A stretch of DNA of 17,735 nt from Gemmatimonadota bacterium (GCA_026713285.1 JAPOOT010000337.1:1-17735); one strand, 5' to 3'; shown: positions 1 through 7,640, counted from the stretch's first letter. The notes: a model not told the origin generated them from the letters alone. Numbers and translations are program-made.

Positions 1-1167
1 CTCGTACGCCGAAATGTTTCGATTGTAACTCACGCTTCCCAACATCCCGAACGGGCGGTCGAAAACCGTCGTCTGGTTTCCCATCGAAAATGAGTAGCTC
101 TGACCGAGTCCGCCTTTTATTGTGGTCGGCGTCATCGACTTATCTGCGAACGACTTGGAATAGAGATCCAGCAACTGGGCGGCTTCCGGGTCCCGGAACG
201 CACTGGTAATGCTGGGTATATCCAACTCGGGATTCTGAAGGGGCAGGGGTATATCCCGGGTGCCGTCGTCGATTCCCAGGAAATCGTATTCACCGCCGTC
301 GTAACTCAACATGTCCTTGAAGGAAGACTGGGAATTGTACTTCGTGGACGTGGAGAAAGACATGGTGAAGGACTCGGGAAGCGACTTGGTCTTGACGTTG
401 ACGCTGCCGCCGGTGAAGTTGCCCGGTTTGTCCGGCGTAAAGGACTTCTCCGTGGTGATGTTGTCCAGCAGGTTCGTCGCGAAGATATCCATCTGCACCG
501 ACTGGCTGTTGGGATCGGTGCTCGGCAAGGTCGTGCCGTTCAACTGCGCGGTGCTGTACCGTTCGCCCAGACCTCGAATGTAGACGTACTTGCCGTCCAC
601 CACCGACGCGCCGGTGACGCGGGTCATGGCCGCGGCCACGTCGCCCTGTGCGCCCCGCGAGATATCCTCCGCGCTGATGGCGTCACTGATGGAAAGGGCG
701 TTTTGACGGCGCTTCAGAAGCGCCGCTTCCGTGTTTTCCAGGGCCCGGGCCGTCACCTCAACCACGTCCGCCACGAGAATTTCCTGCTCGACGGCGATGT
801 CTATTCGGCTCACCTTGCCGGGGTCGACCTGGATCTCGGTGACCCGCTTCTGCCCGTACCCGATCATGGATACCAGGACGATGTGCCGGCCGGCGGGGAC
901 GTTTCGAATGAGAAAAGCGCCTTCAAGATCGGCCATCGCGCCAAGTTCGTGTCCCACCACCATCACTGTCGCGCCGATCAGGGCATCGCCGGTCTCCGCG
1001 TCGACGATCGTTCCGGATATGCGGCCCACGGACTGCTGTGCGCCGGCCTCCGCGGCCGCGCCCAACAGGACCGCGACGGCGATCACTGCGACGAGCATCG
1101 ACCTGGCCACTCGGCCCGGCCCGGTTTTCGAGATCCGGTTATTGCAGAACAGGTAGACATTCGTCAT
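1..1167 (-). CDS. TonB-dependent receptor, N-terminal part (3' end beyond window)
   Basis: Reading the minus strand from 1167 gives 389 open codons running off the left edge. The order is: a signal peptide (basic stretch around 11-22, hydrophobic core 24-38, likely cleavage after AGA near residue 43), a carboxypeptidase-regulatory-like beta domain at about 46-130 (ISGTIVDAETGDALIGATV), then a TonB plug at about 155-265 with VYIRGLGERYSTAQLNG and PDKPGNFTGGSVNVKTKSLP. The barrel begins after that and is cut off. The family imports chelated iron, vitamins, sugars or peptides across the outer membrane using TonB energy; the substrate cannot be read from this part. The ATG at 1167 has GAGGGAG just upstream and gives a good signal peptide. 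An ATG 7 bases further upstream is in another frame. The class and the outer-membrane location are secure, the ligand is unknown. Confidence 0.93.
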   Translation of the reverse strand, partial: MTNVYLFCNNRISKTGPGRVARSMLVAVIAVAVLLGAAAEAGAQQSVGRISGTIVDAETGDALIGATVMVVGHELGAMADLEGAFLIRNVPAGRHIVLVSMIGYGQKRVTEIQVDPGKVSRIDIAVEQEILVADVVEVTARALENTEAALLKRRQNALSISDAISAEDISRGAQGDVAAAMTRVTGASVVDGKYVYIRGLGERYSTAQLNGTTLPSTDPNSQSVQMDIFATNLLDNITTEKSFTPDKPGNFTGGSVNVKTKSLPESFTMSFSTSTKYNSQSSFKDMLSYDGGEYDFLGIDDGTRDIPLPLQNPELDIPSITSAFRDPEAAQLLDLYSKSFADKSMTPTTIKGGLGQSYSFSMGNQTTVFDRPFGMLGSVSYNRNISAYE

Positions 1168-1233
1168 GCGGCATCTCCCTCTGATTGTGGTCTAGGAATC
1201 CGATTGCTGGCGTGTTTTATGCGAGAGTCTGGA

Positions 1234-1251
1234 ATGATAGACATGATAGAC
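1234..1251. repeat. Two tandem copies of a 9-bp unit
   Basis: ATGATAGAC occurs twice head to tail at 1234-1242 and 1243-1251, followed by ATG and a divergent base. It sits in the leader of the TonB receptor gene at the predicted transcription start. It could be a regulator half-site pair or chance. Confidence 0.5.
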
Positions 1252-1257
1252 ATGGGC

Positions 1258-1295
1258 ATTATAAAGAGGTTGTTTGACGATTCTGTTACGAACAG
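1258..1295 (-). promoter_or_regulatory. Candidate promoter and operator for the TonB receptor gene
   Basis: On the minus strand a perfect TATAAT (1263-1258) lies about 90 bases before the receptor start. The expected -35 position (1286-1281) has no good hexamer. It is overlapped instead by a palindrome, CTGTT-N3-AACAG, at 1283-1295. Such an arrangement suits a regulator-dependent promoter. Just downstream, over the predicted start site, ATGATAGAC is repeated in tandem (1234-1251). The boxes are seen; their function is inferred. Confidence 0.4.
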
Positions 1296-1370
1296 CACAC
1301 AAGGCCATGACAAGGACGAAGTTTTTTAATGGCGTGATTCCCGGAGATCGGGTGGTAGACATCAGGTTCC

Positions 1371-1880
1371 TCATACGGCGCTTTTCTTCATTGCTTCGAT
1401 CCGCTCGTTCAGTATCCCCTGGATCATGGCAAGGCACTGGTTCTGGCGCTCGATCAGGCGATCGACCTGGTCGACGACGGATCCTTCATCCATTCCGTCG
1501 GGGGCATTCCTGTTCCAGTCATTTCCCGCTAAATCTTCGAGCAGAAGCAGCGTAATGCGCCGGTTGCTGAGAAACTGGTTGAAAATACCGAGGCGGTTGT
1601 CGTTCTTTTGCCAGAATCGATTCCGTTCGCGGAGACGATCTTGAAAGATGCGGCGTTGCCGGGATTCCAGGCACCCTGGCAGCAGGGCGGACCAGAGTTG
1701 CTGTTCCGCGTCGACCATATCTTCCAGCAACGGCTGTACGGATTGGGCGTTCGGCGCCATGCGCCAGATGAGATCCTCGTACTCCAGCAGGAACTTCATG
1801 CCGTCTACCCTGGCCAGGCTTCCTTTAAGTACATCTAACACTTCATTCATTTTCATGACTTCGCCGCGACTCTTTTGCAT
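1371..1880 (-). CDS. DinB-like four-helix protein lacking the metal-binding histidines
   Basis: A 169-residue all-helical protein with no signal or membrane segment. It resembles the DinB/DUF664 superfamily: LLEDMVDAEQQLW matches the first helix motif, then FNQFLSNRRITLLLLEDLAGNDWNR, then a last helix DQVDRLIERQNQCLAMI. In metal-binding members three histidines sit in these helices; here the positions read Asp, Arg and Cys, so a metal-dependent thiol-transferase type activity is unlikely. The start at 1880 has GGAG at 5-nt spacing. The upstream ATG at 1916 lies only about 3 nt after the predicted transcript start and has no ribosome site. RGEVM occurs twice around the possible starts. The promoter looks PhoB-dependent, so a role under phosphate limitation is possible. 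Fold assignment is moderately sure; function is unknown. Confidence 0.7.
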   Translation of the reverse strand: MQKSRGEVMKMNEVLDVLKGSLARVDGMKFLLEYEDLIWRMAPNAQSVQPLLEDMVDAEQQLWSALLPGCLESRQRRIFQDRLRERNRFWQKNDNRLGIFNQFLSNRRITLLLLEDLAGNDWNRNAPDGMDEGSVVDQVDRLIERQNQCLAMIQGILNERIEAMKKSAV

Positions 1881-1916
1881 GACTTCTCCACGATTCTTCG
1901 TCGGTTCTTCGTTCAT

Positions 1917-2217
1917 TCACGGCTTATTATAACGATGTCGGATGACAAAACCATGACGGCGCAATGACGATATGACTAATGTGCGTTTTTCTTGTTAGAC
2001 GCGATCGACAGGATAAAGACGGCTTGACAACATCGCCTTGCGTCCTGCTTTATTGTTACTCGGGCCGGGTCGCAAGTCATGTTGATCCTGTCCAGCCCGG
2101 ACTCGGCCCAATTCGATCCCGTCCGGTCCGCTGACATCTGAACAGCATTCGTGATGCGGCAGTGCGCGCGAGACCGTCACGCGCCGCATGGCCGCGATCA
2201 TCCCAGGTGAACTGGTC
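1917..2217. other. Divergent intergenic region between the DinB-like gene and ppk1
   Basis: This 301-base gap holds the Pho-box-like promoter facing left. Facing right is a possible weak promoter for ppk1, TTGACA at 2024-2029 with TTTATT at 2049-2054; the 19-bp spacer is longer than ideal. I see no gene or stable RNA in it. Confidence 0.5.
1926..1968 (-). promoter_or_regulatory. Pho-box-like triple repeat with -10 box
   Basis: On the minus strand GTCAT occurs at 1968-1964, 1957-1953 and 1946-1942, an exact 11-bp period, with a fourth copy at 1976-1972 off register. The last copy is followed by 10 bases and then TATAAT (1931-1926). PhoB binds direct repeats of CTGTCAT with 11-bp period and replaces the -35 contact about 10 bp from the -10 box. 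That layout matches, and a phoB/phoR pair lies in this window. No good -35 hexamer is present, as expected for an activator-dependent promoter. Confidence 0.55.
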
Positions 2218-4488
2218 ATGCCTACCGCAAAAAGAAACAACGCCAGGGCCGCAACGGTTCGAACAATTCCCTCGAGGCGAGCCGGCCGACGCTTCACTCG
2301 AAAACCCCGGCCCCCCGCGGCGCCGCTGGTGACGAACTACTGGCGCCCGGAGCACTTCTTCAACCGGGAACTCAGCTGGATGGAGTTCAACGCGCGGGTG
2401 CTCGAGGAAGCGCTCGATCCGTCGGTGCCCCTGCTGGAACGGGTGAAATTCCTGGCCATATTCAGCACCAATCTGGACGAATTCTTCATGATCCGCGTCG
2501 CCGGCGTCAAAAGACAGATCGACGCGCAGATCCAATCCACGCGGACCGCGGACGGCCTGAGTCCCAGGGAAGTGATGACCGCGCTCTCGGCCAGGATGCA
2601 CGAACTGGTCAACAAGCAGCACGGCCTGTTCATCAACGAGATCTTCCCGCAGCTCACCGAGCAGGGCATCGATATACTTGAGCCCGATCAACTCACCGCT
2701 TCACAGCGGGAATACCTCGACGAGTACTTCCGGAAGACCATCCTGCCCGTGGTGACCCCGCTGGCGGTGGACCCGGGACATCCCTTTCCCTACCTGGCCA
2801 ACGGCACGCTCTGCCTGGTGGCTGAAATCCGGAAGATCCAGCGGTCCGTCTTTCCCCATACCAACCTCTCGGTCATCCACTTGCCCACCTCGGTCATGCC
2901 GCGGTTCCTCGAACTACCGTCGGAAAACGGCCGGCAGGCCTTCTTCATGCTGGAAGACGTCATCCTCATGAACCTCGACCTGTTCTACAACGGCTACGAG
3001 GTGCTGAACTGCGCGTCGATCCGCGTGACGCGGGACGCGGACGTGGACTACGAGGAGGAGGGCGCGGAGGACCTGCTGACGGTCATCGAGGAGGGCATAA
3101 GAAACCGGCGAAACGGGGCTGCCGTCCGGCTGCAGTACGATCCCGGGCTTTCAAAGCGTATTCTTGACATCCTGGTGGATGAACTGGAGCTGGAACCGGA
3201 GGATCTGTATCCCACGGAGGGCTTCACCGCCTTTTCGGACCTGATCGAACTTTACGATGCCATAGACCGGACGGATCTCCTTGACGAGCCCTTCCCGCCA
3301 CAGCCCGCAACGGCCTTTGAAGGAGCCCCTTCCATCTGGGACGCCATCAAGAAGGATGACATCCTGCTGCACCACCCCTTCCATCAGTTCAACGCGGTAG
3401 TCCGTTTCGTTTCGGAAGCGGCGGAAGACCCCAGCGTGCTCGCCATCAAGATGACGCTGTACCGAGTGAGCGCAAATTCGCCGATTACGCGGGCGCTGAC
3501 CCGGGCGGCGGAAAACGGCAAGGAAGTATCGGTGCTGCTGGAATTGAAGGCCCGGTTCGACGAGGCGGCGAACATCCAGTGGGCGAGGCAGCTCGAGGAG
3601 GCGGGAGCCCACGTCATCTACGGCATACCAGGCATTAAGGTCCATTGCAAGGCCTGCCTGGTGGTGCGCCGCGAAGGCGACGCAATACACCGCTACTGTC
3701 ACCTGGGCACGGGGAACTACAACGACAAGACGGCGCGGATATACGCCGATTTCGGCCTGTTCACAGACAAAGAGGAATTCGGCGAGGACGTAACGCAGTT
3801 ATTCAACCTGCTGACGGGTTACGCGCTGCCCAAGCGCTTTCACCACCTCATCCTTTCTCCCACGTCGATGCGGGAGGACATGGTTAAACGGCTGCGGAGG
3901 GAAAGCGAGCGGGCCCGAAACGGCCAGCCGGCCCTCATAATCGCCAAGATCAATTCGCTCGTCGACCCGGACATGATCGTCGAGCTGTACCAGGCTTCAC
4001 AGGCCGGCGTGCAGATACAGTTGATCATTCGGGGCATATGCTGCCTGAGACCAGGCGTTCCGGGTCTGAGCGAGAACATCAGCGTCATCAGCATCGTCGA
4101 CCGGTTTCTCGAACACGTCCGCCTCTTCTATTTTTACAACGACGGAGACCCGGAGTACTTCTTTTCCAGCGCGGACTGGATGGACCGGAATCTCAACCGG
4201 CGCGTTGAAGTTTCCTTTCCGGTCGTTGACCGTGCGCTCCAGGCGGAACTGTGGGCGTATTTGAAAATCCAGTTGAAGGACAACGTGAAGGCGCGGGCAT
4301 TGCAGTCGGACGGAACGTACCGGTACGTGAAGAAGGCGGGAAGGCGATTGCAGTCTCAGAGGGAATTGTACGAACAGGCCTGTGAAACGGTCAGGGTCAA
4401 CAACGGCTCGAAACGCGCTGCGCGTACGCGTGGGGTCGGAAGCCTGAAGGTGAGGACGGCTCCTTTGAAGGGCAGGAAGGAAGCCTGA
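2218..4488 (+). CDS. ppk1: Polyphosphate kinase 1
   Basis: Transfers the terminal phosphate of ATP reversibly onto long-chain polyphosphate. At 756 residues it is slightly longer than typical PPK1. Seen: N domain FFNRELSWMEFNARVLEEA at about 47-65, FLAIFSTNLDEFFMIRVAG, PFPYLANGTLCLV in the head domain, and two phospholipase-D-like C domains. The autophosphorylated histidine corresponds to His476 in IKVHCKACLV, followed by HLGTGNYNDKTARIYADFG. The second conserved histidine is His633 in FLEHVRLFYFYNDGD. The ATG at 2218 follows AGGTGA at about 7 nt; an ATG at 2188 has no ribosome site. Odd: the first 31 residues hold 11 Lys/Arg and no acidic residue. It stands alone, divergent from a Pho-box-like promoter, and ends in an intrinsic terminator. 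Confidence 0.97.
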   Translation: MPTAKRNNARAATVRTIPSRRAGRRFTRKPRPPAAPLVTNYWRPEHFFNRELSWMEFNARVLEEALDPSVPLLERVKFLAIFSTNLDEFFMIRVAGVKRQIDAQIQSTRTADGLSPREVMTALSARMHELVNKQHGLFINEIFPQLTEQGIDILEPDQLTASQREYLDEYFRKTILPVVTPLAVDPGHPFPYLANGTLCLVAEIRKIQRSVFPHTNLSVIHLPTSVMPRFLELPSENGRQAFFMLEDVILMNLDLFYNGYEVLNCASIRVTRDADVDYEEEGAEDLLTVIEEGIRNRRNGAAVRLQYDPGLSKRILDILVDELELEPEDLYPTEGFTAFSDLIELYDAIDRTDLLDEPFPPQPATAFEGAPSIWDAIKKDDILLHHPFHQFNAVVRFVSEAAEDPSVLAIKMTLYRVSANSPITRALTRAAENGKEVSVLLELKARFDEAANIQWARQLEEAGAHVIYGIPGIKVHCKACLVVRREGDAIHRYCHLGTGNYNDKTARIYADFGLFTDKEEFGEDVTQLFNLLTGYALPKRFHHLILSPTSMREDMVKRLRRESERARNGQPALIIAKINSLVDPDMIVELYQASQAGVQIQLIIRGICCLRPGVPGLSENISVISIVDRFLEHVRLFYFYNDGDPEYFFSSADWMDRNLNRRVEVSFPVVDRALQAELWAYLKIQLKDNVKARALQSDGTYRYVKKAGRRLQSQRELYEQACETVRVNNGSKRAARTRGVGSLKVRTAPLKGRKEA

Positions 4489-4527
4489 AGGGGTGGGCAG
4501 GATCCCTTTAAGTTCTGTCAGAATCGA

Positions 4528-4577
4528 AACAGGCGGACCAGGGAAGTTCAACGACTCCCCGATCCGCCTGTTTTTTT
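4528..4577 (+). terminator. Intrinsic terminator after ppk1
   Basis: A perfect 10-bp stem, AACAGGCGGA (4528-4537) with TCCGCCTGTT (4563-4572), has an inner GGGA/TCCC pairing and runs into seven T at 4571-4577. It lies 40 bases after the ppk1 stop. The convergent small gene ends at 4603. On the minus strand only a short T stretch follows the stem, so it is mainly a plus-strand terminator. Confidence 0.9.
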
Positions 4578-4602
4578 CTACGTCTGCTTCTTTTTTACGA
4601 CA

Positions 4603-4932
4603 CTAACACCCGACGCGGGCCTTCACCCGCTTGACGAGTATGGATGCGACGCCTGCGTACAAGACGACGCTTACCATGTCCATGATGCCGTCGAGGTGAC
4701 CGCCGACTGCCGGGATATTACCGAGCACGTCCATACCCGACGACGCGCCTACGGCGATCGTGACCGCCAGGTAGCCCGTCGCGTCTTCCGCGTCGATCGC
4801 CATATGCCCATAGAGCAGACCAAGGATCGCCAGCGCCATCATCATGATCATCGAATTCAGCAGGGCACCGGGTGCCAGTGTTTCCACCACGGCCACAAGA
4901 AGCGAAAGTCCAACGATAATTCGTGTTGCCAT
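4603..4932 (-). CDS. Small membrane protein of unknown function, paralogue A
   Basis: 109 residues with three or four hydrophobic stretches (about 5-20, 27-46, 54-66, 84-98) and a basic C-terminal tail (KRVKARVGC). It starts at an ATG with AGGAGG 8 nt upstream. It is a clear paralogue of the next gene, of identical length. Shared positions include MATRxIVGL, a G-Y-G/M loop ending DAEDAT, Y-L-x-VTIAVGA, DVLxNIP, LDxI and LYAxVASIL. No catalytic motif or recognised domain is visible. The acidic DAEDAT loop and the NIP-(G/A)-(I/V)-G turn are the most conserved parts of the pair. A cytoplasmic-membrane location is predicted; the role is unknown. It is probably the second gene of a two-gene transcript with paralogue B. 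Confidence 0.8.
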   Translation of the reverse strand: MATRIIVGLSLLVAVVETLAPGALLNSMIMMMALAILGLLYGHMAIDAEDATGYLAVTIAVGASSGMDVLGNIPAVGGHLDGIMDMVSVVLYAGVASILVKRVKARVGC

Positions 4933-5026
4933 AGACCTAACCTCCTAAACGGGGATTGCGAATCCTAAATGCGACCGTTCCGGATGAATCGCCCGGACTG
5001 GTTCCAGGGATCCACGGGCGCGATCG

Positions 5027-5356
5027 TCAACCCTTCAGCCGGTTGACCGTACGCATGATCAGAATGGAAGCTACGCTGGCGTACAGGGCCGAGCTGGCCG
5101 GATCGAGTATGGCGTCCAGGGACGCTCCGATGCCTGGTATGTTGCTCAGCACGTCCGCGCTCGCCGCCGCGCCGACCGCAATTGTCACGACGAGATAGTC
5201 CGTCGCGTCCTCCGCGTCCACCCCCATGAAACCGTAAATGATGCCCAAGAGCACAATCACGAGCATCATGATACCGCCATCTGCCATCATGCCGCCCGCC
5301 AGGCCCTGCACGATTGACAGAAGGGCGATCAGTCCCACAATAACTCTGGTTGCCAT
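5027..5356 (-). CDS. Small membrane protein of unknown function, paralogue B
   Basis: 109 residues, the same length as paralogue A, from which it is separated by 94 bases. Hydrophobic stretches lie at about 5-20, 26-42, 52-66 and 85-98, the acidic loop is VDAEDATDY at about 45-53, and the tail is basic (RTVNRLKG). The ATG at 5356 follows AGGAGG at 5-nt spacing; the longer open frame up to 5407 has no better start. A methionine-rich patch (GGMMADGGIMML) replaces LLNSMIMMMAL of paralogue A. I do not recognise the family. The pair could be a hetero-oligomeric membrane complex or a recent duplication. It sits between ppk1 and phoR, but a link to phosphate is only positional. Confidence 0.8.
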   Translation of the reverse strand: MATRVIVGLIALLSIVQGLAGGMMADGGIMMLVIVLLGIIYGFMGVDAEDATDYLVVTIAVGAAASADVLSNIPGIGASLDAILDPASSALYASVASILIMRTVNRLKG

Positions 5357-5554
5357 ACCTACCTCCTGGAGGAGAATGGTTATGTCACCTGATCCGCATT
5401 CGCGCACCGATGACGTGAAACGACGGCGAGACGAACTTGCGTCGGGTACGCACAGTAAGCCGCACCGGTCGCTAACTTCCTTCGAACCGGTTCAGTCAAG
5501 CGCACGCGTCCGCGCGTCATGACTGCCTTCAGAAACCTGGTCGGAGTCCTGCGA

Positions 5555-5575
5555 AATCGGGCCTGATTCCCGATT
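5555..5575 (-). other. Hairpin in the leader of the small membrane genes
   Basis: AATCGGG (5555-5561) and CCCGATT (5569-5575) form a perfect 7-bp stem with a 7-nt loop, about 25 nt into the predicted transcript. No T tract follows on the minus strand, so it is not a plain terminator. It could be a protein-binding operator or an RNA structure. Confidence 0.45.
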
Positions 5576-5605
5576 GTTCTATTGCGTTTTTTGGATTATG
5601 TACCT

Positions 5606-5634
5606 AATAAATGCCGGAGGGTCAGGACTGTCAA
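5606..5634 (-). promoter_or_regulatory. Sigma-70-type promoter for the small membrane gene pair
   Basis: On the minus strand TTGACA (5634-5629), a 17-bp spacer and TTTATT (5611-5606) fit a housekeeping promoter. The predicted start is near 5599, which leaves a leader of about 240 nt before the ATG at 5356. Confidence 0.5.
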
Positions 5635-5657
5635 GGGCTAATGTGAGTTTTGCCCTG

Positions 5658-5684
5658 AAAACACCCGTGATCCGATGGTGTTTT
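5658..5684 (-). terminator. Possible terminator of phoB-phoR
   Basis: AAAACACC (5658-5665) pairs perfectly with GGTGTTTT (5677-5684) around an 11-nt loop. On either strand the stem ends in a T run that is partly inside the stem. It lies about 120 bases beyond the phoR stop and just upstream of the next promoter, which suits the end of the phoBR transcript. Confidence 0.45.
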
Positions 5685-5782
5685 TCTGATGAACAGACCG
5701 CGGTACCTGCGGCTTCGGCTGGACCGTCCCCGGTCCAACCGGGCGCAGAGATCAGGGGGGATGGTTCTTTTAAGCCTAACTG

Positions 5783-5799
5783 CCCGTAAGGGTTACGGG
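5783..5799 (-). other. Hairpin directly after the phoR stop
   Basis: CCCGTAA and TTACGGG form a 7-bp stem with a 3-nt loop, 4 bases after the phoR stop codon. On the minus strand the sequence that follows is not a T tract. It may stabilise the 3' end or be a weak terminator. Confidence 0.35.
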
Positions 5800-5802
5800 G
5801 CT

Positions 5803-7632
5803 TTATTTCCGCGCCGTCCGAGGCGGGTGGTTCGAACCGCCGGCTTGCCTATCCTCCGCCCACACGGGCAGGGAAAGGTAGAAGGTCGCGCCTTCGCCGA
5901 GCCTGCTCTCGACCCATGCCTTGCCATTGAGCAATTCCATGGTGTGCCGGACGATCGCGAGACCCAGGCCTGTTCCGCCCAGCGCCCTGGACCGTGCCCG
6001 GTCCACCCGGAAAAAGCGTTCGAAAATACGTGGGAGCGCATCGGACGGTATGCCCGGTCCCGTATCGGCGACCGACAGGATGATTTCGTCGTCCTTTTCC
6101 ACGGTGCGGATGGCGATCGATCCGCTTTTCTCCGTGTATTTCACGGCGTTGTCCACCAGGTTGGACAGGGCCCGTTCCATGAGTTCGGGGTCTCCGCGCG
6201 CCGGTCTGTCCGTTTCGAACCGCAACGAGAAAACAAGCTGCTTGCGGTCGATCTGCTTAGCGAAGATCTCGGCGACCCGCTCCGAAACCCGGTCCAGGTG
6301 GCAGGCCGTGAATTCGACCTCGTACCGGCCCGACTCTATTCTGGACAGTTGCAGAAGATCCTCGACCAGCGCCTGCAGCCGGTCGGCATGGTGCTGGATT
6401 GACGTCATGAAACGGCGCAGCGCGTCGGAATCCTCCATGGCGCCGTCCAGCAACGTCTCGACATAGCCCTTGATGGAGGTCAGGGGCGTGCGCAGTTCGT
6501 GGGACACGTTGGCCACGAAGTCTTTCCGAACCTGCTCCAGGCGGCGCAGTTCGGTCATGTCGTGAAACACGGCAACCACGCCATGAAGCTGTTCGCCGAT
6601 GCGTATAGGGGTAAGATGCACCTGGAAAATGCGCTGGCTCCACTCCAGGGTCAGGTCGATCACGGCATCCTCGCGCAGGGAGGGCGCCGAATCGATCGCG
6701 GCCTCCACAACGCTCTGCAGGTCGTGGTTGCGGACCACCTCGATGGGCAGCTTGTTCAGGCACCATGCGTCCACGTCCATCATGCGCTTGAATGCCGGGT
6801 TGACCATCATGATACGCCCTTCCGCGGAGGTCACCATTACGCCTTCCGCCATGCCGGACAGCACCGCTTCGAGCTGGGCGTTTTCTTCCCGGATCTGCGA
6901 AAGCCTTTCTTTTGATTGCGCGGCCATTTCGTTCAGGGCGGCCGCCAGGGAGGACAGTTCGACGTGCGTTGGCGCGGAAGCCGTGACCGTGAGATCGCCG
7001 GCAGCCTGGCGCCGGGCGACCTCCGTCATGCGTTCGATCGGACGGGATACCAGTCTCTCCGTGCCCCAGCTCAACACAGCGCTCAACACGAGGCCGATGC
7101 CGAGTGCCGCGAGCACGATCTTCCATATGTGGGACTCGATCCACTGGAACTGCTGTAGCGGCAGGGCGACGCGCACGACGCCCCTTGCCCGTTCGGTCCT
7201 GAAGGGGACGGCCACGTAGGCCATGTCGGTTTCCAGCGTATTGCTGTAGCGTATGCTGTTCCCGATTCCCGTCGCGACGGCTTCCAGGATTTCCGGGCGG
7301 TCGCCATGATTCTCCATGAGGGGAACGGAGGAAAGGGGGATGGACGAATCACCGGCCACGACGCCGTCGTCCTTCACCACGGTGACCCGGGCGCCGCACT
7401 GCTCACCCAGCCGGTCGGCGATTGGATCGATCGTCCCGGGGGAAAGCGACTGGAGAGGCGTGTTTTCGAGGTAGGACTGGATCAGGCGCGCGTCGTTGAG
7501 CAACTGCTGCCGGGTATGGCCGCTGACATCCGCGCGCAGGGAAGTGTTCAGGTAGATATAAACCGCGCCCGCCACCACCAGGGTGAAGGCGACGTAGCCG
7601 ACCAATATCTTTGTCTGGAGCGAAAATCGCAT
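5803..7632 (-). CDS. phoR: PhoR-type membrane sensor histidine kinase
   Basis: 609 residues. Membrane helix 1 at about 9-28, a periplasmic sensor domain at about 30-165, helix 2 at about 170-190, HAMP at about 190-243, PAS at about 252-362, then HisKA with phospho-acceptor His378 in VSHELRTP. The ATPase domain follows: N box NLVDNAVKY (491-499), DTGPGIP (523-529), and the glycine box GGTGLGLA (552-559). All key residues are present. It should phosphorylate the PhoB-like regulator encoded 8 bases upstream. Classical E. coli PhoR has no large periplasmic domain and senses through PstSCAB/PhoU. The larger extracytoplasmic domain here is like PhoR of Gram-positive and FCB-type bacteria, so the signal may differ. 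The phoR name rests on architecture plus the adjacent phoB. No pst genes are in the window. Confidence 0.9.
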   Translation of the reverse strand: MRFSLQTKILVGYVAFTLVVAGAVYIYLNTSLRADVSGHTRQQLLNDARLIQSYLENTPLQSLSPGTIDPIADRLGEQCGARVTVVKDDGVVAGDSSIPLSSVPLMENHGDRPEILEAVATGIGNSIRYSNTLETDMAYVAVPFRTERARGVVRVALPLQQFQWIESHIWKIVLAALGIGLVLSAVLSWGTERLVSRPIERMTEVARRQAAGDLTVTASAPTHVELSSLAAALNEMAAQSKERLSQIREENAQLEAVLSGMAEGVMVTSAEGRIMMVNPAFKRMMDVDAWCLNKLPIEVVRNHDLQSVVEAAIDSAPSLREDAVIDLTLEWSQRIFQVHLTPIRIGEQLHGVVAVFHDMTELRRLEQVRKDFVANVSHELRTPLTSIKGYVETLLDGAMEDSDALRRFMTSIQHHADRLQALVEDLLQLSRIESGRYEVEFTACHLDRVSERVAEIFAKQIDRKQLVFSLRFETDRPARGDPELMERALSNLVDNAVKYTEKSGSIAIRTVEKDDEIILSVADTGPGIPSDALPRIFERFFRVDRARSRALGGTGLGLAIVRHTMELLNGKAWVESRLGEGATFYLSLPVWAEDRQAGGSNHPPRTARK

Positions 7633-7640
7633 GACACGGC

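Larger units (their letters stand above)
5357..5802. other. Intergenic region: phoR 3' side, small-gene promoter and long leader
   Basis: 446 bases without a convincing gene on either strand. On the minus strand it contains, in order of transcription: a GGG-loop hairpin right after the phoR stop (5783-5799), a possible phoR terminator (5658-5684), a promoter (5634-5606), and then about 240 bases of leader for the small membrane genes containing an inverted repeat at 5555-5575. Confidence 0.6.

Noticed and set aside
703..1329. Plus-strand open frame of 208 codons
   Set aside because: Lies opposite the TonB receptor, whose minus-strand reading gives a signal peptide and plug motifs.
5238..5789. 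Plus-strand open frames between 5238 and 5789
   Set aside because: The first is the antisense of small gene B, and the other has no ribosome site or motif and overlaps the promoter and hairpins.
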